Assembly: GCA_900708905.1 (NCBI GenBank)
Contig: CAADRB010000015.1
Coordinates: forward strand, 2,430,199 to 2,494,198
DNA: 64,000 nucleotides
Source: Hymenolepis diminuta
Lineage: Eukaryota; Platyhelminthes; Cestoda; Cyclophyllidea; Hymenolepididae
Direction: 5' to 3'
Every line of letters begins with the position of its first letter. Positions within the stretch are counted from its first letter, which is position 1. The translations under genes and the position numbers were made by a program. Below, in pieces: positions 14,522 through 27,629 of this stretch. Under the pieces are notes generated by a model. It saw nothing but the letters and a program-made list of their open reading frames with translations, had not been told where the DNA came from and ran no database searches.

Positions 14522-15404
14522 CTTCGGAGCGACACGAAAAAGTGCACTTAAACAAGTTGGAATTTGAGCAGATAATAAACTAATAGATACCCTAATCAAA
14601 TAATATTAAACCGACTTATTAATTTCATAAGAAAAATATATACTCCAATTGTTTCTACACATAAAATTCCATATTATCAATAGATACAATTAAATATGAC
14701 GAGAAGTATATCTGCAAGGAATTAATGCTTCACGAGTCATTCCGGTTATTCAACTTGCCGATATTACAAAAAATTGGTAAAATGGGAGATTTTTTATCAT
14801 ACAACAGTCGTAAAAGTTACCGGATCTTTATATGAACATATTTTCCGACTTGTAACCGAGACATTATTTCTCACCATACTCTAAGAAAAATATGTCCATA
14901 TGATCAAAATATCTTTCACCTTGATTTTACATAATTCCTCAGTTGATTTCTATTTCTCCTTCGTTTAGAGGTAATTCTAGTTAGTGTGTCATCATAATAA
15001 ATGTACTAGTTTGGATTCTGACCCTCGTTGATTGGTTAAATGAGTAATGAAAGGACATAAACTAAATTTTATTTGAATGCAGAAAGCTAAAAATTCATAG
15101 ATATAAAAATAATTTCTCCGAATATGTTAATCTCGACAACTAACATTAACAAATATCATAATCAATAGTTTCACATTTTATTAAACGGCCTCTATATGCA
15201 TTACACTTTTATTTTGGACCAAAATCTCATTTTGCGGGCCGTAATTCTCCCTGTCCACTTATTTGCGTTAAGTGATCGTGTTCTATGTGTAGGAGGAGGG
15301 AACTATGTCAGCATTAGATAATTCTCAACGAAATATGTTGAAATCAGAAAGGTGTCAAGCAAAACAATACTCATAGTTGAAGTATTTATATTCTGTCTCG
15401 AGAT

Positions 15405-16010
15405 TAGGAATTCCCACAAATTGTCTTTAAGTCGCCCATAATTCTCGTCAAGACGCGGGAGCAGACCGTTCCCTACAGTCTAACAGTTATTTTGGGCCAA
15501 AATTGTTATTCGTTAGGCAACGTGTTGTGATCTGCTCCTCTCTATAGGATACTGTAACCGAATGTAAGATTCTCTAAGAAATTACACTACTTGTAAATAC
15601 AACCCGATAAAAACAATACAAAACGACCCAAGTCATAATATCAAAATAAGACGCACGTTTTCGTTTTGATAGGTCGATTTATATTATGTGCCAATTATGA
15701 CCATAATATAAATAAATTCGTTCGAGTAAAATTAAATTAAAAGAAGCGGAATTTAAAATGCGCAAAATGAAGAATCTTACCTATAGATTCATTTTGGGGG
15801 AAATACTATTTTTATATGTAGCACAATGTTTTGATCTTCCAACAGTTACGGTATGAGGACAGCTTGTATTTCTATATAACGCCTTTGTTTGATTGATGAA
15901 TGTCTTAGCTTAACTGCACTTTGTCTTAACCCTCTCTGTCCTGACCGAATCAACTGTAGTCTAGCGCTATCTGGTGGACAGATATATCTTTGAAGTAGCA
16001 TAGAAGATGG
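15405..16010. repeat. Dispersed repeat R2, longest copy
   Basis: Shares blocks in the same order with 20865-21120: the block ending TTGTCTTYAAGTCGCC, then CAGTTATTTKGG, then a block containing GTAGYCTAGCG. Its middle (15590-15850) is shared with 26680-26765 plus 27630-27750, and its tail is shared with 52860-52950. No protein is encoded. Probably a non-autonomous mobile element or the remains of one. Confidence 0.6.
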
Positions 16011-19000
16011 TGCAATTGAGTAATTACAAAAGGTGCCAGGTGTCTTTAGACGCAGACTTCAGGAAGCATGTCTTCGGCAACCGACTAAACAGGATCGCTT
16101 AAATATTGGCGTAATATATAATAGTAAGTATAATGATAAATTCAAAATGATACTGACCTGACAATTCTATTGCTACGTATCCGGTAAGTAAACAAAAACT
16201 TGAAGCTTATTAAAATATTGACTTAAAAATATGTCTTATTTTCACTCTCTCCATCTAACTTCAAATATGTTTGAAAAATGTTTCGGTTTTGCACTCGTTT
16301 TGTCTTCCAAATTATAACAAAATGAAATGCTATTCTTAGCAGTAAATAAAATTAACAAAACAACTGAGTCACTAATACCTGATTAGCTATTAAACGTACT
16401 TCAAAATAATGTCCATTTGTACGATAAATCTGATCATTCTAAAGTTAGCAGTTGGTATCCTCGCAGCCTATTAGCTAGTTTTCACACTCTATTCCAACTA
16501 GTTATTAAAAAAAACACAAAGTTCTTCGAAATATATAGAAGTGTCACTTATCACATTTGCTTCAATTTCGCAAGCTGATAAGAATTTTATATTCTATCTT
16601 ACTTTTAGAGCACAGAGAAGGTCATAGAAGCTACGTGAAACTGACCCGCAAAACGCAATCCCCCCTGGACCAAAATTAAATAGACGTATTCAGTTACTCC
16701 CAGTCTTCTGACTTTCAGGGGTACAATAGAGCATGGAATTAGTATCCTAATACTGGGAGCATTCTAAAAAAATGAGAAAACTCTGATCTTGTGCCCCAGC
16801 AATATTTTGTCAATATTGACAAGAGTTTGAAATAGCGAATTCAGTAGTGATCTTGACAAGTAACATCATTGTTGATACAGTAATAAAATAACTCCCTAAA
16901 TCGATGCAATAGTGAATTCACTGTTTTCCATGTCCAGATAAACTCAATTTTTGTCCGATTATACAAGAACTTTCAAATTCATTATATATTAAAATAAATA
17001 CGGGTAATTTTGAATGGTTTGACGATTAAAGGAGTGATGGATAAAATTATTTCAATTCAGACCTTCTAAAGATGATCGGATCGAGTTCAATATCAGTGTC
17101 AAATCGTCGTCTTCATCATTTTAGTCCTTTTATTAGAAGAAATCAGAAGAAATCCTGAGTCTATTTGAGAATCCGGCATCAGATTATGATCATACTCAGA
17201 GAGTTCTTAAATCGCAAATTCAAGTTGCTATCAACTCCTAATTTCGCTTTGAAATATTTCATCACCTTAAAACAAATCAATTTGAATTTGTTCTTTTTAA
17301 GTGGATATGATTCTTAATTACCAAAATGTACATCATCTACATAATTCTCCGTAAGTTAAAGAGCTGAGCTTTGCAAAATCGGCTCGCGTTATTACTCCTG
17401 AGCTCTTTATTTGGTTTTGCAAAATTCTTCATTTCTTCGTCCATGAAACAACGCTGTCAGAGTTTGTTTTGTAGGTACCATAAACACAGATGCACCAACA
17501 TACCGGAAATGAGATTAAATCGTTATGGTATGATAAGAATGTTTACCCTAGGGATAAACCTGGATATGTCTGGCCCACCAGAAAGTCTCGTGATTGAATC
17601 TTCTCAAGGCTGAAAGAATAATGACTCAAGTTTATCATCAGAGCTTAATAGTTATAAAAATTCTTCATTTAAATTTTGTTTGAGGCAAATTCTAATTGAC
17701 GGAAAAGAGCAGCCCAGATTTGGAGAGAAACTTAGGATAATTCTGAGAAATTAATAACGTCTGTTTTTTTCCAATCCATCACCTAGTAGTCTTCTTTACA
17801 ATAAAGACTGTTTACAACCGCCATTGATCCGTGTAATTTAATATCTAAATTAGCTTTATTAAATAAACTGTTAAGAATGAAGTGAGGGTGGAGATTGGAA
17901 ACCTTTATTGAAATTTATTTGTTTCCTAATTAGAATAAATAATTCAAGAAAAAGTAATCTCTCAGGTGATTATTTTATCTGTAGTTTTTCACTCCCTCAT
18001 ACTTCAAAATTATGAACTGACCTTTCTGGAACACATTATGAGCATTTTCCTTTGACAAATCCGAATTCCAAATCAAATTGTGCAATTTCTAACTTTCTAA
18101 CTTAACAGAAGAGATATTTTAGTTTTCTCAATTTCCTATTAAATCTAATCTCTAGTTAACCCACATCGAAAATTGTTGTTTTCTTTGACTAATTTGTCAT
18201 CACTCATTCTTTTCTTCTTTGATTACAAAAGAGCACCACGAGTGCCCAAGATGCTCACTTTTCCATTCTTTTGATTAACGGATCTTTTCGCCTTCCTTTC
18301 ATCGATACATTTACCGCTATTTGCGGACCTTAAGTAAATACCCACGTACTCATTTGCCTTAAATCTTGCTCAATGAGATTGTTACTACAAGAACAGCAGT
18401 GATAGCTAGTCCCTCTCTCTCTTCAGGAACGCTTTATATGTTGATTTATTCATTCGTTTGTTTAAAGAAAATGCCGTTGGACCAAATTGTTTTCCAGGTG
18501 AATGAATGAAGGACATTTCTCGTTGAATATCGTGATTTAATTAATTACAGCATCGTGTAAGCAAACTTGGCCATAACAACACACCCGGAGTGGCTCGTCA
18601 ACAGTGTTTCTGTTAATGTCATCTATGACTTGACAATCCTTGAGACTCAGGCGGAGCCACACCTTCATTTCTATCATTTACCGATGAAAGTTGATTTTCA
18701 TGAAAATATTTCGTGGCGAGAATCGAGACCATCGGATCTCACCTGCTGTTAAACACACCCTAAAGTTAATTTGTAGTTGAGGTCAGCAGAACTAGACTTA
18801 ATGCCTATTGAGATAATTTTGCAGTAAGTTTAAACAAAATCCCAAAATGTGCTTGAAACAAATATTTTAATTTAAATTAATTATCTGGTCATTATTCTCT
18901 GAATAGGCAAATCGAATTTGGTGATCGTCTGACGATCCGTATTATTCTTTAATCTGTTTGACCAAAAGGTTGTGTCGAAGATATGGGGATTTTAATATCA

Positions 19001-19076
19001 CATTTATAATAAGAGACGAAGGTGAAATAGGACAATTTCAGTATTGAAACTGTGATAAACTGTTGTAATCTCATCT

Positions 19077-19469
19077 TCACATATATAATCCCACCCTGAT
19101 TCCCCTCAGATGATTTCCCTTCTGGTTCCTCATTTCTGTATGTCTTGATGAGATGTCCTTTTCCGATCCGTCACTGGGTTTTTCTAAGTGTGCAGTGACC
19201 TCAGTAGAATTAAACCTTAACCTTTTCTCCCACATATGGTCATATACTTCATATTTCATAATTAAAACTAGTTTTTTACCAAACAGCTGTTTCATCTTCC
19301 TGACTTCCTGTTTTGTGTTAATTCTTGTCTTAAGATTTTCTTTTCGGCGTCCAGGGAACATAGGGGAAATGAGGAATTTTTCGAGAGCCAGAGCTTTGAT
19401 TGGTGCCTCAGCGTCATAAAAATATGAGTAGGCAGAGTGTTTCCTCCATCCTAGGCGTCTGGTTTTCAA
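19077..19469 (-). other. 130-codon open frame, unidentified
   Basis: A Lys/Arg-rich frame of 130 codons with no recognised domain, signal peptide or membrane segment. It is long for the local base composition, but I cannot connect it to exons on either side. It may be chance or the remains of a transposon protein. I do not claim a gene. Confidence 0.15.
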
Positions 19470-20864
19470 AATGTTTAAAAGTCAATTTCACCAGCTGTTG
19501 ATTTTCTATAGTGGTTTGTATTTTTCTTTTTCGTGATACCGCTTTTCACAAACCAATTCAGAATCCTCTAATGATTTGAAAAGCGTACGCCCATTATTGA
19601 AAGCTTTAAAAAATTGGGTGGTGATGCTACACCCTTATTTATTTTCATTTATAAATCTTTATTTTTCTATGTTAGCTTAAATCTCTTTCAATTTTCCTAG
19701 AATAGTGTTAGCTACTGTAGAATACTTCCAGTCTGCGAAATCCAGTCAGAACATCTTTAAAGTAGGAATTTTTAGTTTTAAACATAAGTGGTAATCACCA
19801 AATGATTATACTGACCCTGAAGTGTGGTAATTCTCAGCCCTTCCGGCTGATATTAAGTAGCATCTGCGAGGTTCAATCATCAGTAGATTAGGAAAACAGT
19901 TCATGCTCCTACTGATCAGTCACACTTCAAAATTGAAAGATAATACCGTAATAATTTAAAGCCATGATTTATACAATGAGGAATTATTCGCTTTTAGTTT
20001 TGGTTTCGAGTGGAAATATGGGAACGTGAATAAAATGTTACTGTGTTGTGAATTCGCATAAGACAGTTCCATTTTTACTTAGTGACAACACAACCCAAAG
20101 CGGATGAGGATATGAAATAGACAAAATACATATTGACAAATTCATATTTGAGGATTGGGTTTGGAGTGCTCTACATGCTTCCGATCAGAGAGAAGAGGGA
20201 AGAAAGTATTAAAAACACAGTCTAACAAAACAAATGCCTCAGGGACAAAAGAGCCTAGGGTCCAATTATGAGGAGTCAAAGAAACTATAAAACAAAGACG
20301 TAATTATGTTGGTTTAAAGGTGAAGGTCGTTACAAGTATCCCTCTTTGAATACAGCATTTAACCGCATTGACGGTGTTTCCTCCCCGGTATTTTAATTCT
20401 ATTCGTTTTCAAAAGATTCTATATCAAATTAATTGATTGAGTTCATCTCATTTTATTAAATTAATGAGAATAGGTTTTCTCATATCGATCGCTGAGAGTC
20501 AAATGATGTCTTTGGAAGCGAATATCAGCAAAATACATTCGGCCCAAGACATTTTATATAGATGAAACCCACTGTCTTCATGATTACAAGTAGTATTTTA
20601 ATGGGGAGCTATGCAATAAAATTTATAGGACCATGGATAAACTAAAAACTCTAAAAAGTGACAGCTTAGGTTCTAAGTCCTCAATTCGTTTTATTAGTCC
20701 TTTTTCTCCTTGCCCCTTTCCTGCCCAGTAGTTGTCTTTAAACTGTGCTAAATACTCCTATTTGAGCTACCGATTAATTAGTGATCTGAGCTCACTCAGT
20801 TTATTTCTATTATAGGAAGCTGGCAGACAACGCTCAAATCTGCAGAGTTGTTGTTTTGCCTGGG

Positions 20865-21120
20865 GATAATCAATTCCACAGTTTGTCTTCAAGTCGCCTA
20901 TCTTTCTTATCATAATGTAGACGTACACCGCTCCTGACAGTTATTTGGGCGGTGTTTTGATTTCCAAACTTCAACAATATAAGAAAATTTGTTTCCCCAT
21001 GTAAAGAATTTGTTTAGTTAATAGAGTCTTGAAGAAAGTGTGCGCTTGTCCTGTCTCTTGCTCTCTCTTAAGGTCTGAGTCAATCGTAGCCTAGCGATTT
21101 CTAATGCGTAGATAGATCAT
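20865..21120. repeat. Dispersed repeat R2, second copy
   Basis: Diverged copy of 15405-16010 with an internal deletion. It keeps the AAGTCGCC block, the CAGTTATTTGGG block and the GTAGCCTAGCGATTTCTA block. Confidence 0.55.
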
Positions 21121-23926
21121 ACCAACAGAAACTAGGCCTAGTAATACAACTGCGTAGGAGAGTCCCACATTACACAATTTTACAAATAAGCGCTCTCTAT
21201 CATTTACTCCTCTCTGCTTCAATTAAACTAGATTTAGCTTAATTTACTATGAATTCCATGAAATAATTCTCATTTACCGACCTGCTAATTAGCTATCTCA
21301 TCCTGAAAGTCGATGGACGCACCCTAAATTTAATTTGGTATTTGGGTCATGAAGTTGAATTATCTTGTCGTAAGCCATTTTGGCAACATTTTAACATGAT
21401 GTTAAATTTTCAATTCAACTTGTTAAGGTGAATTATTAAAGCAGAATTGACTAATCCCTGAAATGTGTTGAAAATTTAACTACATTACGTAAGGCAGCAT
21501 TTTATTAAGAAAACCATTTTTTTCCTAATCAGAAGAATTCAACGTTTATAGAATAGATTAAATATTCTATTACCCACTAAATTATGATGCCTTTGTTTAA
21601 ATATTATAATATGACAATCAGTTTATGGAAAAATGAATATCAAATAAGGGTTTATATGCTACTACTAGAGGGCTGAATAGTTTGTATCAAAGACACTGCG
21701 TGAGTTCCTCGTTTCATATCTCGCAGATGGTGTGGTAGGCTATGTCTAAAAAGATCGTCAATAAGGAAGATTATATAAATAAGGAAATTAGGTATGATAG
21801 GGCATAACGTCTATAAGATGTGTGAAAGATGAAAAAAGGACCAAGAAGCAAGGACGAGCGGCCATCTTGTCTCAGTGGCCACAAACTTCCTACCGAGAGG
21901 GACGGTGACAGATGACTGTGTGGCTTAATCCAGCCAATAGCTACACTGAGTTCCCGATTCGACTACCCCTTTAGTCCATTCAGCGTGCAGATGTGTACTT
22001 CCGTGGTTACCTAGATTGCGAACCAGTTTCTAACGTGATAGTAGCTTACAAAAATATGAGTGTGTAGGCATTCTGCTCCAGTTCCCTTTATAACAAGTCC
22101 ATATTTGATTGAAGAACAACGTTTTAATTAATTTAGCTTTGGATCGTTCATCAAAAGGTCCTTTATAAAAATATTCTCCCTCGTAAATTTCAAATTTTCT
22201 AGTTAATTAATATTTCTTGACTACATTTGAGTTGCATCCGAAGGTATTTCTAGCAACATCTGCGAAGATATGGGATACCCCAGAAACTTGCCTTTATATT
22301 GTCAAAACTCGAAAGCTGGTTAGATTTAAATATTATTTCCGGCAAAAAGTACACAAAACGAATACGGTTGATATGCTTTCTTCATCGTTTTAATACCTAT
22401 CTAACTTGATTAGATACTTCAAGGAATCGATAACAAATTCATTACGTGCCTACGTTTGCTGACAGAAAATCAACTGATTAAACATGTATCTTTTTCTCAA
22501 AATGTGTGGAAATAATAAAAAAATCTTTGGATGAAAGATAAACCTAACAACGGTAATTTAGAAAAAAGCAAAATAAACAATCCATAGTTAATAGAAAATA
22601 ACCAGAAATTAACGGGATTCTAACATGTGGCTACTTCGTAGTGGATTTCAGATGGAAAAAGTCAAAAGATGATAAGCGCAAGAATTCTAAAAACTGAGAC
22701 TGGGAAACTTCATTATTTTCGCAAACGTCAAATTCTATACATTGAGAATGGGACAGCTTATGGCCGATTAACGAGGTCCGAATGTGAGCTTTCATATACG
22801 TCTCCCTTCTAACTATCGGTGCATAAAAAATTAGTTATTTTGCATAACTACATAGCTTAAAAAATCGTTTAGACTAATGTGAAAACAAAAAATTCTTGTA
22901 AATGCATTATGAAACAGCCAAGACTTACAAATTTTAATAAAGGGATAGTGTCTGAACAAGCAAACTATTTTACTGGGACATGTTATTGGCGAGAAGGTTA
23001 AAAATAGGTAGGTAATAAAAACAGGGCGTCACGAGTCTTACTTAATTTGAATTCGGCAGCACTGAGTTGTGCATATTTTCAAAAGAGGAAGAGCTCACTT
23101 TGTAATATCGTCATGTTTCATTTTTCTTATTTAACCCCTAGACTCATTGATGAGATTATGCCCACGATCTTCAAAGCTTGCTGATCAGTTGATCTAATGT
23201 CGCGATTGGGCGCTTTATATGTATCTTTTTACAGAATAGAAGAGGCGAATGAGCCTAGTAGTGATATTTTTAGCATAACACATCTACTGATGAACAAAAA
23301 ATCAAAACAGAGCAATTCGAAAGCGAATTAACTAACTAAACACAGTCTTATTTCATCTCAAATGATTAATTTTAGATCAATCAGTTCACTACATATATTA
23401 TTAAGTTGCAGATCTCAGCTTGTACCAAATGAAGGTGGAAATGTTGCCAACACCCAGTCATTAAATCAAATACGGGTTTTTTCTTATGTCAAACAAATTG
23501 CAACTGGTTGGTAAAATGTCATACAGGAAATACAAGTTAACACGAACCTTAATTTATGATTACCAGCCTTACTCCCAATGAATAATCTAAAATCAGAATT
23601 AATTTCTGAATCACAAGTCCAACTTATTAGATATCATCCTCTTAAGAATGAAATTGTCATATTTTTGCCCCTTTTTTGAATGTAGTTCTGATAATCCCAC
23701 CTATCTTTGTCCAAATTGTACATTAGCATGAATAGTTGACCCCTTTAGATCAATTGAATCTATCGATATGCCTATTCTCACTTTGACTTTTGAGTCTAAT
23801 TTACAAGCTTACACAAAACATTTCAAACGATTTTATCACACCAAATTCTGAATATTCATGTACTACAAATAATCACATATATTTTGATAATTATAAAGAA
23901 TAATGGAGGAGGAAATAATTGGCTGC

Positions 23927-25663
23927 TTAGAAGATATTACCAGAAACACGGAGAGAATGGAAGACTCTTTCAATTGCAACAATATAAGCAGCTAGACGGA
24001 AGTCCAATCCCAAATTATAACGTTCAGCCGTATCCATAATCTGTCTAGATGCACGTTCAATTGAGAATTCAAGACCAGAATGCACAATGTCTAGTTCAGA
24101 AGCAGCGTCCATACGATGAGCCAATTCTACGGATGGGCCGATAGGCTTTCCAATGGCCGATTCAATTGTGCCTAAGATCAAATAAAATTCAAGATTAGAT
24201 GGAATTTCAAAAATATAGAAAGTAAATATTTCTTAAACTTACGAAGGAGGCACATGTTGTTCTCCTTTTCATATTTGAAGTTGAGACGTCCATAACTAAC
24301 ATGATTGAGATTCTTGAGCCATTCAAAGTATGAAACCGTAACACCACCGCTATTCATTAATAGATCAGGGATGATCATAACATTTCTTTTGATGAGTTTT
24401 TTGTGAGCATAGTAGGAAGTCGGACCATTTGCACCTTCTCCAATCACTTTTGCCTTTATCTTATCGACATTCGCAGCAGTGATCTGCCTTTGCAAAGCAG
24501 CTGGAATCAAGATATCACATTCGTAGTACATGAGCTCCTGTTTATCAACCTCTTTAGCATTGGGGAACCCTTTCAGAGATCCATGTTTCTAAAACATCAA
24601 ACAGAAGTTAGACACTAATCAGCAAATTCTACATGATTAGTGTAGCTAGCTCTGCAACTTACATTCCTGTATTCATCGACTTCATTGAAGTCCAGTCCAT
24701 CTGGATTGTACAGAGCAGTGTCAATTTCAATAATACCAATGATTTTTGCTCCAGCAGCCTGAAGAAATTTGGAGGAATACGTGCCAACGTTTCCGAAGCC
24801 CTGAACGATGACTGTCTTCCCTTCAATACCTGGTTTATCCAGACCACAAGCTTTGCAATTCTTCTCAGATTCAACAAAGTTTTTCAATCCGAAGAAGAGA
24901 CCCTTGAAAAAGAAGTAAGAATAGCTGAAATTAGTCAAATCAGAAAGTTAATAGCGGTAATTAAGTATTGTTCATTACAAGACCAGTTGCTTCAGTTCGG
25001 CCTTCAACACCACCATGTTCAACTGGTTTACCAGTGACACAACCTAGGGCGTTCAAATCACCAAGACCAACTGTATTGGCGTAGGTATTCGCAATCCAGG
25101 CCATCTCCTTCTGCCCAGTGCCAACATCAGGAGCGGGAACATCAGAAGTTGGTCCAATAAAGTTCTTCTTGGCCAACTCCAGAGCAAATCGACGACATAT
25201 ACGTTCAAGTTCCCCTAGTGAGTACTTGCCTGGGTCGATCTTAACTGCAGCTTTGGCACCACCAAAAGGAATGTCGACAAGGCTGCATTTGTAAGTCATC
25301 AGAGATGCCAAAGCCATGACTTCATTCATGTTGACATCAGGGGCGAAACGAATACCACCCTTGCATGGGGTAATATGATGCGAATGTTGAGCTCTCCATC
25401 CTTGAATCATTTCATATTCACCATTGTCGAGTTTGATGGGAAAATTGAACTCAAGAATGTCATCACAGGGCTTCATTGACATCAGAATACCCTTAATATA
25501 GTTTCGCTTGTCCTGTTCAGAGCCTTTGAAGGGCAGCTCATCCGTGACCTTCTTCTCGACGTATTCCATAGCTTCATCGGCAAACATGCCAACCATTTCG
25601 TAAAATGGGGGTTCGACTATAACGTTGTTTGTCATTTTTTGGATGTCAGGAGATGTTCTGAGG
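23927..25663 (-). CDS. GLUD1: Glutamate dehydrogenase (NAD(P)+), animal hexameric type
   Basis: Interconverts glutamate and 2-oxoglutarate plus ammonia, normally in the mitochondrial matrix. Exons: 24979-25635 (from the ATG; the exon probably begins at 25663), 24663-24902, 24243-24588, 23927-24171. From the ATG at 25635 the protein is 495 residues. Visible motifs are TPCKGGIRF (Lys92), the catalytic lysine in PFGGAK (Lys128), VPAPD (Asp170), the Rossmann glycine loop GFGNVG (254-259), and [20 protein letters not shown]. The antenna between the NAD domain and the C-terminal helices is present but about 9 residues shorter than in human. A good splice acceptor (TCTGCTTTTCAG, AG at 25664-25665) lies just upstream of the ATG, so a 5' exon with the targeting peptide, or a trans-spliced leader, is likely. 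A frame through that site could instead start at 25689 (513 residues, [13 protein letters not shown]), but it would read through the acceptor. Introns are 71, 74 and 76 nt. Confidence 0.96.
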
Positions 25664-26770
25664 CTGAAAAGCAGAATACGAACTCGCACATCTCGGCCGC
25701 GAATTTATACTATTTTCGGATGGCACAATTATACTCAAGGTCATTTTAGGGAATGCATTCAGAGTACTAAAACAATTACTCAAAGTTCTATTGACATAAT
25801 TTACTTTACATTAAAATTTATTGATTATAATATCTTAGAAGTTTAAATTATCGAACGAATTGTGTGTCTAATTGCGTGTATTTTTGTCAGTACTAATTAT
25901 CAGAAATCTAATTAATGATAGACATCAACCCATTAACTAACTTCTACTTAATTTGAATTCAAATTGTCTAAGGTCGGCATAATGAAATCATGTCTTCTTG
26001 ATTAAATCCAAAAATTAAATGGACGTATGGTCGGAAGAAATTCTTCTTATTAGGGAATTGGACATGCAACTTTGCATATATTATGAATTATGTACACTTA
26101 GATCGGTAGATATAGTTTACCACTGTCCCATTTGTTTCTAAAATTTAATGTTAATAGACGTTGTCAACGTGTCTTCGAGATATGGCACTTAAATTTTCCT
26201 TTTGCGAAAATGTTGAGGACCGAATCGAAACCTTCGAAAATGTTAATATGAAACTTCCTCAGTTGAGCTTATCCACATTAAATCGTCCTTCTACGCTCAT
26301 TCTAAAGTTCAACATCAATGCTTGAGGTACTCCTCTCAAAACGGTATAGATTTTATTTGAACGGTATTGGATATTGCAGTTGATAAAGCTATTTTTCATA
26401 ATCCTTTTATTGAGTTCGAAAAATACGGATACAGGGGTTCAATAAATACTTATCAATATTCAACCGCTAGGACTTGTAGTTCTGATACTGTAATAATTTA
26501 TTAGGATAAATTAAATATTTATGATAAATATTTAAAACAGTTTTTGAGCTGTCCAACCCTAACGAAGGTATTATATAATTTTTATTGATCTCACTTGCGG
26601 TTATCATTTCCAAATAGCTCTTGATATGACTCACTTTCCTCTGTAATTTAATCAGACAATTATACTCCCTAAACGATTGCACCAGTTATAAATACAATCC
26701 GACAAAATTACAATACAAGCTGACGAAAACAACAATGTCAAAACATGATGCATGTTTCATACTGGTAGTG

Positions 26771-27629
26771 TAAGACACAGACCCCTAGGGTGTGAAATCA
26801 ACTAAAAATTGACTAAGCTAGCGATAACGCCGACCAATAGGGGATGGGAAAGGTTTAGCCATTCAAAGTCTCCAATCACCCTCTGCTAACAAATCGGTGA
26901 GTTAGTAATAATGATGCACGCCGATAAAAGCTATATAAAGGGTTAGCTGCTGTTGTTGGTGGGGCTAAAAAGAACCAAGGTCACCTATGTAGGAGCTAAG
27001 ACTATAGCTAAAAGCTAATAACATTTACAGAGCAGAAAATCAGGAGCTGACAAAGCCAAAATATATTGAAGAGACGACGATGAGGATTCAACCGAGTAGG
27101 AGAGAAATTAGGAATTTAGGAGATGAGAGGGAAGCGCATGGGTAGGTAGCTGATAAGCGTGTCTGCGTGTGTGAGTGAAAATACAAAGACAGTTTATATG
27201 AGTCTCTTGGACAAAGACGCGTGTGAGGATATGAGCGTAAGTGTTCTTTTATTGAAACAGGACTGTTATAGAGGGGGAGGAATCGATAAACACAACTAGA
27301 CGTTACAGGGGTTTCGAGCTATAGAAGCATAAAAGCATCGCTGGGGCTTCGTGGACAAAAAACCGAAGTATTCTCATGGGGAATGCGAATAAAGCAATTT
27401 CGAAAATTGATGGAGAGTCATCCTTCATGGGAGTAGCTTACAACTGCCTGACGTCTTGCTTCATGTTCTAATGGCGTTCGTGATGTGATTATCTCCGTGT
27501 CCCATTTCTCAGCCTATTCTTCTTCTTATTTCTTATCCTTGACCCTCCAGTGAGCGCTTGTACATTCAGTCGACCCCTTATGGAATTTGTCTGTTATAAA
27601 TCCTTCTCTCTACGCCCAGCCATGTCTTA
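26771..27629. mobile_element. Candidate non-autonomous DNA transposon nested in repeat R2
   Basis: The insertion begins TAAGACACAG (26771-26780) and ends with the inverse of TAAGACATGG (27620-27629). The first seven bases of the ends are identical and the next two differ by transitions. No transposase frame is present. It contains a 350-bp block (27095-27445) also found at 50835-51185. Size, ends and lack of coding suggest a MITE-like element; this is inference from two short inverted ends. Confidence 0.35.
27095..27445 (+). repeat. Dispersed repeat R1, copy 1
   Basis: About 350 bp alignable by eye, same orientation, to 50835-51185. Shared landmarks in order: AAGCGTGT, GAAAC.GGAC.GTTATAG, GGAATCGATAAAC, TGGACRAAAAACCGARGTAT, GGGAATGC, GAGAGTCATCCTTCA. 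No reading frame is conserved between the copies, so it is not a gene. Confidence 0.65.

Larger units (their letters stand above)
14522..23926. other. Gene-free stretch with dispersed repeat copies
   Basis: No gene recognised across 9.4 kb. It carries two copies of a dispersed repeat (15405-16010 and 20865-21120). A 130-codon minus-strand frame at 19077-19469 is the longest here. It has a Lys/Arg-rich composition, but no family motif, splice context or codon bias that I can defend. Confidence 0.55.

Noticed and set aside
16780..16835. Inverted repeat around AATATTTTGTCAATATTGACAA
   Set aside because: A short AT-rich palindrome of a kind expected by chance here; no flanking element.
24633..25037. 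134-codon plus-strand frame
   Set aside because: Antisense to GDH exons 1 and 2 and their intron.
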